Source: [Anoxybacillus] calidus (GTDB lineage Bacteria > Bacillota > Bacilli > Bacillales > Anoxybacillaceae). From it: a DNA stretch of 64,000 bases. Below, piece by piece: positions 28,098 to 36,152 of the stretch; positions within the stretch are counted from its first letter, which is position 1, and the number at the start of each line of letters is the position of its first letter. Location: the NCBI RefSeq assembly GCF_013760845.1, contig NZ_JACDUU010000001.1, positions 404,082-468,081 of the forward strand. The letters run 5' to 3'. The notes under the pieces are model-generated. The model saw only the letters and a list, made by a program, of their open reading frames with translations, searched no databases and was not told the origin of the DNA. Made by a program: the position numbers and the translations under genes.

Positions 28098-28876
28098 ATT
28101 TCTGAAAGTTTTTCTAAAATTCGCCGTTTGCGGTATAACATTTTTCCTGATTCAGCAATGCCTTCAATCATTGATTTATTTAAGATGGCGCCAAAGATAA
28201 TACCGACGATAGGAATCAGTTGAAAAAGCTTTTTCCAACCATATTGGTCACGGAAGGTCACCACCACTTCCCTCCAACCTTGCAGCTGTGAAAAAACTTG
28301 TTGATGTTCATGATGAATAGACGTTAATTGTTCGAGAATCGCTTTTTTGCCGACAATGTCAGCGGAGGAAAATTGTAAGCATTTAATAATAAAAATTCGT
28401 TCCTTTTTTTCTTTTGGATCGTATCCGTAAGCAATTGCGATTTCTTGTAATGTTTTTAAAGCAAGACCAAGTAGTGCAGGAATGTCGATTGCAAGCGTAA
28501 AAATGCCGCCGACACCGGTTGTTGCGCCTTGATATTGAGCAAACGTGGTGCGGGATTGCACGATTTCGTCACAGACGCGGTCCATTGTTTCAATAGGAAA
28601 ATGCTTTACCTGCTCCAATGGTGGAATCGTATCATTTTGGGCAAATTTACTCAATATTTTTTGTTCTTGAACGAGATATTGTCCACCGGTTTGAATATAG
28701 CTGCCAATTTCATCAAGAAGCTGACCGACCTTTTTATGAATGAAGGACGGGGTCAGTTTATCTAATATTTTAAAAGGCAGTCGTCCAAGCCTTTCCCAAA
28801 ACCATAAATCTTTTTGTTCTTGTTCCCAGCACTCTAGTTTCTTGAGTTCTTCTTCCAAAAATTCTCTTGTTTCCAT
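28082..28876 (-). CDS. EcsC family protein
   Basis: 264 residues from ATG 28876. The frame opens at 28903, but GGAG lies between the two, supporting the inner start. EcsC-family signature region includes GATTGVGGIFTLAIDIPALLG and the C-terminal QLIPIVGIIFGAILN hydrophobic segment. Family function is unclear. Its stop lies inside the shared terminator with glpD. Confidence 0.8.
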   Translation of the reverse strand: METREFLEEELKKLECWEQEQKDLWFWERLGRLPFKILDKLTPSFIHKKVGQLLDEIGSYIQTGGQYLVQEQKILSKFAQNDTIPPLEQVKHFPIETMDRVCDEIVQSRTTFAQYQGATTGVGGIFTLAIDIPALLGLALKTLQEIAIAYGYDPKEKKERIFIIKCLQFSSADIVGKKAILEQLTSIHHEHQQVFSQLQGWREVVVTFRDQYGWKKLFQLIPIVGIIFGAILNKSMIEGIAESGKMLYRKRRILEKLSEMKNSV

Positions 28877-29043
28877 TACTAACAACGCTCCTTTTATAGA
28901 CAAGGTGTGCTAATTCTGCCTTTTTTATACGTTTTAGAAAATAAGATTGTTTCAATTTACCGCAAAAATTTGCTGCTCAACACACAGAAATATTTCCAAA
29001 AAGGTCATAATGCCCAAATGATTCGCGAAGGCAGTAGCTGAAC

Positions 29044-29136
29044 AGAGGTTGTCTCAAAAAGAATAGGTCAGACTACACACCCCCTATATCATTGATGGCT
29101 TGTGTGAGGTCAGACCCTTATGAGACAGCTTTTTTA
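29044..29136. repeat. Long-palindrome repeat, copy R8
   Basis: Outer arms AGAGGTTGTCTCA / TGAGACAGCTTTTTT. Inner arms AGGTCAGACTACACA / TGTGTGAGGTCAGACC. It acts as terminator for the minus-strand Hsp20 gene. It is the last copy seen; none follows in the remaining 35 kb. Confidence 0.75.
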
Positions 29137-29146
29137 TGACATATTA

Positions 29147-29590
29147 TTAATGAAACTCAATATCGACGCGCTTTTTATGTTGGGAAGTCGTTTTCGGAAT
29201 ATGGATTTCAAGCACGCCATTTTTATACGATGCTTTTATGTTTTCGGTAGAAGCGTTAGTTGGCAAAGTAATGGAACGCTGGAACCGTCCGAAAAAGCGT
29301 TCACGGCGATGGAGTTGCTCTTCTTTTATATCTTGGTTGCGCTGGATGGTGCCGCTAATTGTTAACACATTATTGTTCACATCAATGTTCACATCTTCTT
29401 TTTTCTCAAGGCCTGGTAGGTCGCAAGAAACAATGTATTCATGGTCTGTTTCGTGCATATCGATGCGCGGCATGCTCATATGTTCTTCAAAGCGGGAAAA
29501 TAATGAAGGAAAATCGGTTGAGAAGAAACGGTCAAAATCGCGTCTTATCGTATCGAAATGACGGAATGGATCGTACGGAATTAACGACAT
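29147..29590 (-). CDS. Hsp20/alpha-crystallin family small heat-shock protein (second paralogue)
   Basis: 147 residues: N-terminus MSLIPYDPFRHFDTIRRDFDRFF-type (split: SLIPYDPFRHFDT, RRDFDRFF), alpha-crystallin domain with YIVSCDLPGLEKKEDVNIDV, and ASYKNGVLEIHIPK as the A-x-x-x-G-x-L signature. Typical Hsp18/Hsp20 chaperone of Bacillaceae. No CIRCE element is visible upstream. Start at 29590 behind AGGAGGG. Confidence 0.92.
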   Translation of the reverse strand: MSLIPYDPFRHFDTIRRDFDRFFSTDFPSLFSRFEEHMSMPRIDMHETDHEYIVSCDLPGLEKKEDVNIDVNNNVLTISGTIQRNQDIKEEQLHRRERFFGRFQRSITLPTNASTENIKASYKNGVLEIHIPKTTSQHKKRVDIEFH

Positions 29591-29653
29591 AAAAATCCCT
29601 CCTAAAGAATGAATTCGCTACATATTTTTTGCGAAAATCGCCGTTTTATGTGA

Positions 29654-29682
29654 AAAAAAGAGCCATGGGCGGCTCTTTTACG
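29654..29682 (-). terminator. Terminator of gene 29700-29987
   Basis: AAAAGAGCC / GGCTCTTTT stem with a 6-base loop on the downstream side of the minus-strand gene. Confidence 0.75.
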
Positions 29683-29699
29683 GTGCAGTTGAAGGAAGT

Positions 29700-29987
29700 T
29701 CAATAATGACTAATTTTATTCATAACTTCAAGATGCAGTTTAATTAACTCGAGTTTTTCATGATCGCTTAAGGAGGAGAGCATAATTCGCTGCAGCGCGA
29801 TATAAAATTTCACTTCAGGAGACTGCCGCACGCGTGGATGCGTCATTTCATCGCGAAGTTCTTTCTCGATCGTTTCAAGCAATAACTGTCGGCTATTTTC
29901 CTCGTTTAAGTTTTGGTCATTTGCTAACGAACGATTTGACCATAGTTGGCGATAAGCGTTCAACAATTCAACAAAAGATCGCTTCAT
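29700..29987 (-). CDS. Hypothetical helical protein
   Basis: 95 residues, start behind AAAGGAGG. Entirely soluble and helical: FVELLNAYRQLWSNR, then TIEKELRDEMTHPRV, then HEKLELIKLHLEVMN. No catalytic motif; no family recognised. It has its own terminator, so it is likely real. Divergent from the tRNA operon. Confidence 0.65.
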   Translation of the reverse strand: MKRSFVELLNAYRQLWSNRSLANDQNLNEENSRQLLLETIEKELRDEMTHPRVRQSPEVKFYIALQRIMLSSLSDHEKLELIKLHLEVMNKISHY

Positions 29988-30114
29988 TTTAGGAAATCCT
30001 CCTTTCAGATTTATGTAATGTACCGATGAAGTTTAAGGGTTATGATAAAATTATACGTAAATAATAAAAAACTCGCTATGATATGATTTGTAGGTTGTCG
30101 CAATCGAAAATATA

Positions 30115-30228
30115 TTGACAAAAACAATAGAACGTGGTAGATTGAGGAAGTCATGATCCTATCAAGCCGTTTTTGTTGAATTTTTATATGTAAAAATATA
30201 TTGACAACCCCCTTTATTTGAATATAAT
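30115..30228 (+). promoter_or_regulatory. Tandem sigma-A promoters of the tRNA operon
   Basis: P1: TTGACA 30115-30120, 17-base spacer, TAGATT 30138-30143. P2: TTGACA 30201-30206, 16-base spacer, TATAAT 30223-30228. Both -35 boxes are preceded by the same AAAATATA. Tandem strong promoters are typical for stable-RNA operons. Confidence 0.85.
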
Positions 30229-30254
30229 AATTCTTGCTTGCTTTTAAAATATTT

Positions 30255-30339
30255 GGAGGGGTAGCGAAGTGGCCAAACGCGGCGGACTGTAAATCCGCTC
30301 CCTTTGGGTTCGGCGGTTCGAATCCGTCCCCCTCCACCA
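30255..30339 (+). tRNA. tRNA-Tyr (GTA)
   Basis: 85 bases including CCA; class II with a long variable arm. Acceptor GGAGGGG pairs with CCCCTCC; anticodon GTA in GACTGTAAATC. First gene of the cluster, 27 bases after the P2 -10. Confidence 0.97.
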
Positions 30340-30366
30340 TTTTACAATGAGCACAAAAAGAGTGAT

Positions 30367-30440
30367 AGGGGCATAGTTTAATGGTAGAACAGAGGTCTCC
30401 AAAACCTCCGGTGTGGGTTCGATTCCTACTGCCCCTGCCA
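30367..30440 (+). tRNA. tRNA-Trp (CCA)
   Basis: 74 bases including the encoded CCA. Acceptor AGGGGCA / TGCCCCT; anticodon loop GTCTCCAAAAC reads CCA. Confidence 0.97.
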
Positions 30441-30446
30441 AGAGAC

Positions 30447-30523
30447 GGCGGCTATGGCGAAGTGGTTAACGCACCAGATTGTGGCTCTGGCATTCGTGGG
30501 TTCGATTCCCACTAGTCGCCCCA
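30447..30523 (+). tRNA. tRNA-His (GTG)
   Basis: 77 bases including G-1 and CCA. The extra 5' G (30447) faces C73, the His identity pair. Anticodon GTG in GATTGTGGC. Confidence 0.97.
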
Positions 30524-30559
30524 TTTCAATTGGTCCATTTAGGTATTTGTTATACTAGT

Positions 30560-30728
30560 GTCGAATGATTTTCGAAATTTCCTTGTAGAAATTTCAGAAA
30601 TAATTCTGCGGTGTTGAGTCAAGAGACGTTATATAGTATTTGTAAGGTAAATAAGTCAATGTCGGATGATTTCCCCAATTTCCTTCTGAAATTTGTGAAA
30701 TCATCCTGCGATGCTGAATCATGTAGCA
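30560..30728. repeat. Diverged 65-bp direct repeat in the His-Gln tRNA spacer
   Basis: Two blocks about 101 bases apart (30560-30626 and 30660-30726). Shared order of motifs: GTCGAATGATT or GTCGGATGATT, AATTTCCTT, GAAATTT, GAAAT, TTCTGCGGTG or TCCTGCGATG, TTGAGTCA or CTGAATCA. Suggests an old local duplication; no gene is present. Confidence 0.6.
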
Positions 30729-30761
30729 TACTCAAGGAAGCATCTCGTGAAGAAGATTCAA

Positions 30762-30836
30762 TGGGCTATAGCCAAGCGGTAAGGCAACGGACTTTGACTC
30801 CGTGATGCGCTGGTTCGAATCCAGCTAGCCCAGCCA
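30762..30836 (+). tRNA. tRNA-Gln (TTG)
   Basis: 75 bases with CCA. Acceptor TGGGCTA / TAGCCCA; anticodon TTG in GACTTTGACTC. Confidence 0.97.
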
Positions 30837-30840
30837 ATAT

Positions 30841-30912
30841 GCGGAAGTAGTTCAGTGGTAGAACACCACCTTGCCAAGGTGGGGGTCGCGGGTTCGAGTC
30901 CCGTCTTCCGCT
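30841..30912 (+). tRNA. tRNA-Gly (GCC)
   Basis: 72 bases, discriminator T, no encoded CCA (followed by TTTTCAA). Acceptor GCGGAAG / CTTCCGC; anticodon GCC in CTTGCCAAG. Needs the cca product for its 3' end. Confidence 0.95.
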
Positions 30913-30920
30913 TTTCAAAT

Positions 30921-30994
<74 letters not shown>

Positions 30995-30998
30995 TAGT

Positions 30999-31072
30999 GC
31001 GGGTGTAGTTTAGTGGTAAAACCTCAGCCTTCCAAGCTGATGTCGTGGGTTCGATTCCCATCACCCGCTCCA
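30999..31072 (+). tRNA. tRNA-Gly (TCC)
   Basis: 74 bases with CCA. Acceptor GCGGGTG / CACCCGC; anticodon TCC in CCTTCCAAG. Second glycine tRNA of the cluster, with a different anticodon. Confidence 0.96.
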
Positions 31073-31076
31073 TGAA

Positions 31077-31153
<77 letters not shown>

Positions 31154-31307
31154 TATGAAATGTTCCATAGCTCAGTACGTCCGAGTAAGCATTTTTGGAA
31201 TGACTACAGCGTACCAATCGAACTACGTCTTGAATAAGCTTACTGAGATTGGGATAGCGCTAGAAATTGAAAAAGTAGCAATAAAATCAAATATCATTTT
31301 ATACTGT

Positions 31308-31381
31308 GTCCCAGTAGCTCAGCAGGATAGAGCAGCGGCCTTCTAAGCCGTCGGTCGGGAGTTCGAATCTCTCCTGGGACG
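31308..31381 (+). tRNA. tRNA-Arg (TCT)
   Basis: 74 bases, acceptor GTCCCAG / CTGGGAC, discriminator G, no encoded CCA. Anticodon TCT in CCTTCTAAG. Separated from tRNA-Ile by 154 bases of unrecognised sequence. Such tRNA-Arg genes are common integration sites; accessory genes begin directly downstream. Confidence 0.95.
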
Positions 31382-31391
31382 TTACATTTAC

Positions 31392-31470
31392 GGAAATCCC
31401 CGTTATATCAACGTTTTGTCCCGTTTGACCAAACGGTAATTATGCGTTGATGTCACGGGGATTTTGTTGT
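31392..31470 (+). terminator. Inverted repeat after tRNA-Arg, probable tRNA operon terminator
   Basis: AAATCCCCGT and ATCAACG on the left pair with CGTTGAT and ACGGGGATTTT on the right. A small CGTTTG/CAAACG-type hairpin sits in the loop, and TTTTGTTGTTAT follows. Could also be an attachment-site arm of an integrated element. Confidence 0.5.
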
Positions 31471-31529
31471 TATACCTCGGAGCCTTAACAAACAAAAGTA
31501 AAAAACGCCTGCCTAACGTTGGCAAGCGC

Positions 31530-31724
31530 TTATTTTGTTGCGTATTTCTTACGCGCTTCTTCATATTGATCGGTTAATTTGATAACCACGTCGCGGATAT
31601 GCGAATCCCAGCACTCGCGGCAGTATGTATTAATATCCCGTCCATCAATTGTAATATCGATAAGTTCCGACTTTTCGAATAAGTTGCAGCAATAATCGCA
31701 CATATCGGCTGTCTCGATTTTCAT
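31530..31724 (-). CDS. Small Cys-rich (zinc-ribbon-like) protein
   Basis: 64 residues from ATG 31724 behind GGAGGGG; the longer frame to 31793 lacks a site. Cysteine pairs MCDYCC and YCRECW suggest a treble-clef or zinc-ribbon fold. Similar small proteins are common in phage and integrative elements (inference). It ends near a GCCTGCC...GGCAAGC hairpin at about 31508-31530. Confidence 0.6.
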   Translation of the reverse strand: MKIETADMCDYCCNLFEKSELIDITIDGRDINTYCRECWDSHIRDVVIKLTDQYEEARKKYATK

Positions 31725-31900
31725 TCGAATCCCCTCCGTTAATAAAAAGCGAATATACGTTCGTATTATAACCGAAAATTTTACCGCCTGCAAGTTACAG
31801 ACGGTTTAATAAACACTAGACTCCTGTTTAAATCATAATAACCGCATGTTCTTTCGGCGAACTATAATAATAAACATTTCCCCATATGTTACTTACTTTT

Positions 31901-32410
31901 TTATTGCTGTTTTGACGTTAACCAATGAATAAATTTGAGGTGCCATATGAGCATTCCATAAAGAAACGGATATAATATGGCGGAATACCATAAATTCCAT
32001 TTATTGTGATGCAAAAAATTTGCTTTAAGCGCTATCCACTCGTAAAAGGTAGAGAAGATGGACCACAAAAGCAAATATAAAATTTTTGCTTTTTTTGAAC
32101 CGTGATAAGGATACCAGTTTATGATAAGCATTGTAGCAGCAGGATATATTCCAAAAACCACTAATAAAGTTTTTCCTTCAATGAAATAAGGTTCAAAAAA
32201 GTAATACCAATTATATTTATCTGTAAATCGATCGACAAATTCTGAAACAAATAAACTAAATAAAATGGAAGAGTAATATTCATATGGAGATAACTTCTTT
32301 TTCATGAGAAAAGCAACAAGATTAAAGATGAAAATGGAAATAAAAAGAGTAACCACTATTATTCCCCCCGAGTTTATTATTGCGCTGATGGGGTATATTG
32401 ATACTTTCAA
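31901..32410 (-). CDS. CBO0543-type integral membrane protein
   Basis: 169 residues with five hydrophobic helices: an N-terminal IIVVTLFISIFIFNLVAFL, a middle helix LLVVFGIYPAATMLIINW, then three C-terminal ones. Its aromatic-rich FYEWIALKANFLHHNKWN-type loop resembles the CBO0543 family. A second, diverged member lies at 45027-45515. Function unknown. Confidence 0.65.
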   Translation of the reverse strand: MKVSIYPISAIINSGGIIVVTLFISIFIFNLVAFLMKKKLSPYEYYSSILFSLFVSEFVDRFTDKYNWYYFFEPYFIEGKTLLVVFGIYPAATMLIINWYPYHGSKKAKILYLLLWSIFSTFYEWIALKANFLHHNKWNLWYSAILYPFLYGMLIWHLKFIHWLTSKQQ

Positions 32411-32579
32411 AAATCAAAGAAGTCGACTAAGGAGTTGGCTCTTTTTGATTGCGCTGGCCTCTCAAGCTCATATCTATTTCCATTTTCTTATGCTGCTATC
32501 AATTACTACAAAATATGTTCAACCCTGGTATAAAAATTACGGGGCAATTTTTTGTAATCTCTGGGTAAACCAAAACGTC

Positions 32580-32930
32580 TGTCTAACGTTGTGAAGGGAC
32601 TTAATATAATAAATGTTAAGCTCTGACTTATCCAATCCCCTAATTACGCCTTTTAACGCGTTAATCGCATGTTCTTGCGTGTAGCAATCGTCATACATGG
32701 AATTAACAATGCGCAACAGGCGCAGTTTCAGTTCGACGATGGAGCGTGTTTACCAGTTAACATCCTACTCAATTCTCTCAATAACCGCCGCTAAATCTTG
32801 ATATCATGCGCTCGCTGAATCGCAGCACTTTCCAACTATTTCTGCGTAGATAAGCGTCTTTTCGCCGAGCATGAGCTTTTTGTTGTAAAACGATAAAAGC
32901 AAAGGTTCAGACTCTGACACATGGACAGAT
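32580..32930 (-). pseudogene. Decayed phage- or element-type gene(s)
   Basis: On the minus strand, fragments read as LMLGEKTLIYAEIVGKCC, then in-frame stop, then YQDLAAVIERIE, then after a shift LKLRLLRIVNSMYDDCY and EHAINALKGVIRGLDKSE. The strings are clearly protein-like but broken by stops and frameshifts, with no intact start. No family assigned. The 3' end shares AAAACGTCTGTCTAACGTTG with the region at 31503-31526, suggesting both ends came from related modules. Confidence 0.5.
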
Positions 32931-32947
32931 TGTAAGTCTAAGAATAT

Positions 32948-33841
32948 TCATTTGTTGCTCCTTGAAAATCTATCACGTATTTTTTTCAATCTTGCATGAT
33001 ACTCTAAGATCTCAATTCTTGCTTTTTCAGCTAGAGGTGCAATTGGTCGCAAGTCTTTTAATCTCCAATAATCAACAATGACATCAAGCACTTGATCAAA
33101 ATATTGAAGCGGACCATAATTCGCTTCTTTTGCAATGACAGCCATTCGATTTTCAAAGTCAGGCATCACAGCACCTGGCATTTTAAAATTCATAATCACG
33201 TTGGCAATGTGATAGCAATAATTGGGTTCCAATTCCAAATGCTCCCGAATGACATCCCGATAGAACGCATAATGAAGTGTCTCATCTTTGGCAAGACGGC
33301 GTAATAACGTAGCAAGATCTGGATCATGCTTGCTTGCAACCTTGGCTACATTATTGTAAAACACCATCGTTGCAAGCTCTTGTAACGTCGTATACGTCAT
33401 CGCTTCAATTGGTGTATGAAAATTAGCCGTAAATCCATTCTCAACGACTGATTTTCTTAACTCATGTAACCGTTTAGGATTAACATTTCGCGTGAGCAGC
33501 AAATAAGTCTCTAATAAATCAGAATGTTGATCTTCTTCTGAAGTCCAAGTATGGATAAAATCCGTAATAACAGAAAGGGATCCTTTAAAGGTTTCGGATA
33601 AATAGGTAGTAAACCATGGTAAGTTTACTTCTGTTAATAGAGCGGTTTCAATAGCAGTAATCACACCGGAAGGAAGAGTAACTTGACTTTCATCCCAAGG
33701 AACTCTTTTAAAGTCCATTCCCTTATCCCATGGTAAAAACTCATGATAGCCCCAATCAATCTTCTTTGCTCGTTCTTTATGTTGTTCATAAAGTTCTTTC
33801 AAACGTGGCTCTAATCGAAAATCTAAATCGTTTGTTAGCAT
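32948..33841 (-). CDS. Acyl-ACP desaturase-like di-iron protein
   Basis: 297 residues. The full ligand set of soluble stearoyl-ACP desaturases is present: Glu71 (TALLTEVNLP), Glu103-x-x-His106 (SEEDQH), Glu155 (TTLQELAT) and Glu187-x-x-His190 (KDETLH). The family inserts a cis double bond in acyl-ACP using O2 and ferredoxin. Established knowledge: such soluble desaturases are usual in plants and actinobacteria, while Bacillus relies on membrane Des. Presence in a tRNA-adjacent accessory zone suggests transfer (inference). No ferredoxin gene adjoins it. Confidence 0.85.
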   Translation of the reverse strand: MLTNDLDFRLEPRLKELYEQHKERAKKIDWGYHEFLPWDKGMDFKRVPWDESQVTLPSGVITAIETALLTEVNLPWFTTYLSETFKGSLSVITDFIHTWTSEEDQHSDLLETYLLLTRNVNPKRLHELRKSVVENGFTANFHTPIEAMTYTTLQELATMVFYNNVAKVASKHDPDLATLLRRLAKDETLHYAFYRDVIREHLELEPNYCYHIANVIMNFKMPGAVMPDFENRMAVIAKEANYGPLQYFDQVLDVIVDYWRLKDLRPIAPLAEKARIEILEYHARLKKIRDRFSRSNK

Positions 33842-34061
33842 AGTATTCTCCTTTTCTCACTCTATTTAGCAAAATAAAAACTCGTCACCATTTTTAACGT
33901 AAATGGGAGTTCGCAATAAGATGATGATCGATAACGAGAATGATGTTAACGCTCCTGTTAATCATTGTAAGTTTTAGTATTGTACAAACCGGGTAAAAGT
34001 ATAATTACATACAGAATGGGAGGGGGTGTTTCTACACCATTACCCTCTTTTTTATTGGTCA

Positions 34062-35549
34062 TTAGGACTTATATGGGGTTTTTGGTAAATTATTGACTTC
34101 ATATGCAACATGTATTCCGGACTCGATTGCACCTTGGATCCAACCGTGGGTAGTTGAAGCATGTTCGCCAGCAAAATGAACCCTTCCTTCAGGAGTGGAA
34201 ATATAAGGAGATAGTTCGGTTGCTTGCTCTGGTTTAAACATCGTGAAAGCTCCGCCAGAATAAGGATTTCGAACCCAACTGAAGCTTGTTCCTGTTTCAA
34301 ACTCACGATATACTTGTTTACCATGTATGGTGGCCAAGTTTTTTAATACATATTCCATGCGAAATTCACTGTCCAAACTGTCCCAAGGTATCGCATCATC
34401 TTCCCATGTATAACTAGCTAAAATAACACCCGATCCTGTTGTACCGAGGTTATGACTCGGGTATTGACTATACGTAATCGGGAGATCAGTAACGGTTTTC
34501 CCACCATACATGCCTTCTTTTTCCCAGAACCTACTTTTAAACTGGATGCCTGTCTTTGTAGAGCCCACATAGTGAAGTTCTTGAATCGCCTTCCATTTAT
34601 TATAAGAAAAAGAGTCGTGTGGTTCAATCTCCACAAATTGTAAGATGGAAAAAGGAATGGTCACAATCGCAAGATCACCGGTGATTTGGAATGGCTCCAA
34701 GATTTTTGTATGGACCGAATGAATCGTTACTTGGTTGTCGTGCTGCACAATTTTCCTCACCTTTTGTCCAAACATGATATTCTCTTTCAATTGAGGGACA
34801 AATGCTTTAGGAAGTTGGTCGTTCCCACCCGTAATTTCATAGAAACGAATATTAGGGGTAAACAAAATCATTAGTTCACGTAACATTTCCAGGAAAGAAA
34901 GCTCTAGAAATCCTCCAAGTGAAAGAATTACTTTGATCATATCGATGGCACCTGGAGATAACGAGACTCCAACTGGGTTATATTTCAAATAAGTTTGCAT
35001 CGAGTATTTATCAAATTCTTTTATGACCAAAGGCCAATTTCTCCGTGGGTTTTGGTTAATAAAATCTGTCACAGGTTTGATTGCTAACTGAAGCAACTCC
35101 GTAGCCGTTTTCCCTCTTTCATGTGGGGCTACCGGAAAGCCAAAAATATCAGGGTTCTGTTCATACAGCTTTAAACGAGTTTTGATCCCTCTAGCATGGA
35201 GAATATCGTTAGGAGTACTGTTGAAAAACCTATTAACTGGAAGACGGAATTTGTTTATATATTCCAAAGTCAAAAAATGAATATGAGGAATACGCATCGC
35301 GCCAGCTTCAAGATACTGATCATCCCTAAAATCGGATCGCAACGTATAGATTCGTCCTCCTACCCTCTCCGAAGCTTCAAGAATTGTCACGTGGTGTCCA
35401 GCTTGCTTAAGCAATGAGGCCGCGACTAGTCCTGCCATACCTGCGCCAATAATGATAATCTTCTTCGGGATTTGGGTTTTTGGAAGTCCATTTCTGATGA
35501 TCGAAATCATTTGCTCCGTTGATAACTTAGGAAATATGTAGCTTGACAT
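34062..35549 (-). CDS. Flavin monoamine oxidase / L-amino acid oxidase-like protein
   Basis: 495 residues. FAD dinucleotide-binding loop IIIGAGMAGLVAASLLKQ (residues 32-49), followed by EASERVGGRIYTLR, and the C-terminal FAD motif GRVHFAGEHASTTHGWIQGA. No signal peptide visible, so probably cytoplasmic. Substrate could be an L-amino acid or amine. B. subtilis YobN is of the same general type. Transcribed in the same direction as the upstream desaturase-like gene but with 220 bases between, so not clearly an operon. Confidence 0.88.
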   Translation of the reverse strand: MSSYIFPKLSTEQMISIIRNGLPKTQIPKKIIIIGAGMAGLVAASLLKQAGHHVTILEASERVGGRIYTLRSDFRDDQYLEAGAMRIPHIHFLTLEYINKFRLPVNRFFNSTPNDILHARGIKTRLKLYEQNPDIFGFPVAPHERGKTATELLQLAIKPVTDFINQNPRRNWPLVIKEFDKYSMQTYLKYNPVGVSLSPGAIDMIKVILSLGGFLELSFLEMLRELMILFTPNIRFYEITGGNDQLPKAFVPQLKENIMFGQKVRKIVQHDNQVTIHSVHTKILEPFQITGDLAIVTIPFSILQFVEIEPHDSFSYNKWKAIQELHYVGSTKTGIQFKSRFWEKEGMYGGKTVTDLPITYSQYPSHNLGTTGSGVILASYTWEDDAIPWDSLDSEFRMEYVLKNLATIHGKQVYREFETGTSFSWVRNPYSGGAFTMFKPEQATELSPYISTPEGRVHFAGEHASTTHGWIQGAIESGIHVAYEVNNLPKTPYKS

Positions 35550-35639
35550 CCTTTCACTCCTCTACGATGCTCATCAGACCATGAGCTGATAAAAAGATGG
35601 CTTACTGTCATCTTATTCAGCTGGATCGTAAAGATATGC

Positions 35640-35668
35640 AAAAAAGGAGCAGCATACATGCTGCTCCT
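35640..35668. terminator. Orphan perfect hairpin upstream of the oxidase gene
   Basis: AAAGGAGCAGCAT / ATGCTGCTCCTTT is a perfect 13-base stem with a 2-base centre. There is no gene ending here on either strand, so it may be the terminator of a lost gene. Confidence 0.6.
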
Positions 35669-35784
35669 TTCAGACTGTAGACAAAGTCGACAAGCTACAT
35701 ACATTCTAAAAAATCATCATCCTGCGTTACGATATCCATCCAATGCATAAGAAATTGACTTTCTATGCAAAGGTGGATTTTTTC

Positions 35785-35904
35785 ATGTTATTAGATGGTG
35801 CGCTTCAGGAGTTTTTTTATCACATTCAGGTCAAAAATTACACGGAACGAACAAGGAAAGGAAACAAGGCATTAATAGCCCCGAATAGTGAATACAATCT
35901 GTAA
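35785..35904 (+). pseudogene. Truncated tyrosine recombinase (integrase), N-terminal fragment
   Basis: 39 codons from ATG 35785 behind AAAGGTGG: LLDGALQEFFYHIQVKNYTE then RTRKGNKALIAP and a stop. The ALQEF-x-x-HIQVKNYTERT pattern matches the SAM-like core-binding N-terminus of XerC/phage integrases. The catalytic domain (R..HxxR..Y) is absent. This is a strong trace of a mobile element once inserted here. Confidence 0.7.
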
Positions 35905-35949
35905 TAAATTCCTAAGAGGCATAAATTGATTCTAAATAACGGAATATTT

Positions 35950-35978
35950 TTGCTTTTATGTTAGAAAAGTGTTATAGT
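35950..35978 (+). promoter_or_regulatory. Cold-shock gene promoter
   Basis: TTGCTT 35950-35955, 17-base spacer, TATAGT 35973-35978. It predicts a start near 35985 and a leader of about 168 bases. Confidence 0.75.
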
Positions 35979-36010
35979 GGTTTTAAACCATTTTACTTTT
36001 AATACAATTA

Positions 36011-36059
36011 GAGATTTAAACATGCTATAACTTCCAAGGGGATAGCAAGGTTAAATCTC
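36011..36059 (+). promoter_or_regulatory. Folded 5' leader of the cold-shock gene
   Basis: GAGATTTAA pairs with TTAAATCTC at the base, and GCTAT pairs with ATAGC inside, enclosing a CCAAGGGG loop. A long structured leader is a hallmark of csp mRNAs, where the fold changes with temperature; that role is inference here. Confidence 0.6.
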
Positions 36060-36152
36060 CTCAGGGGTTGCAGTTTTTTACGTCTTTTTATTACTTGCGA
36101 AATGGTTAAAAATGGATATGTACATGAAGGTACATTTTAGGAGGATTTTTTC

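Noticed and set aside
29238-29592. Plus-strand frames opposite the second Hsp20 gene
   Set aside because: Antisense to a clear alpha-crystallin domain.
31160-31250. Possible decayed tRNA between tRNA-Ile and tRNA-Arg (TAGCTCAGT and reverse-strand GTTCGATTGG)
   Set aside because: No acceptor or anticodon stem can be built on either strand.
31381-33000. Search for a second copy of the tRNA-Arg 3' end as attR
   Set aside because: No second copy of GTTCGAATCTCTCCTGGGAC was seen, so element boundaries cannot be set.
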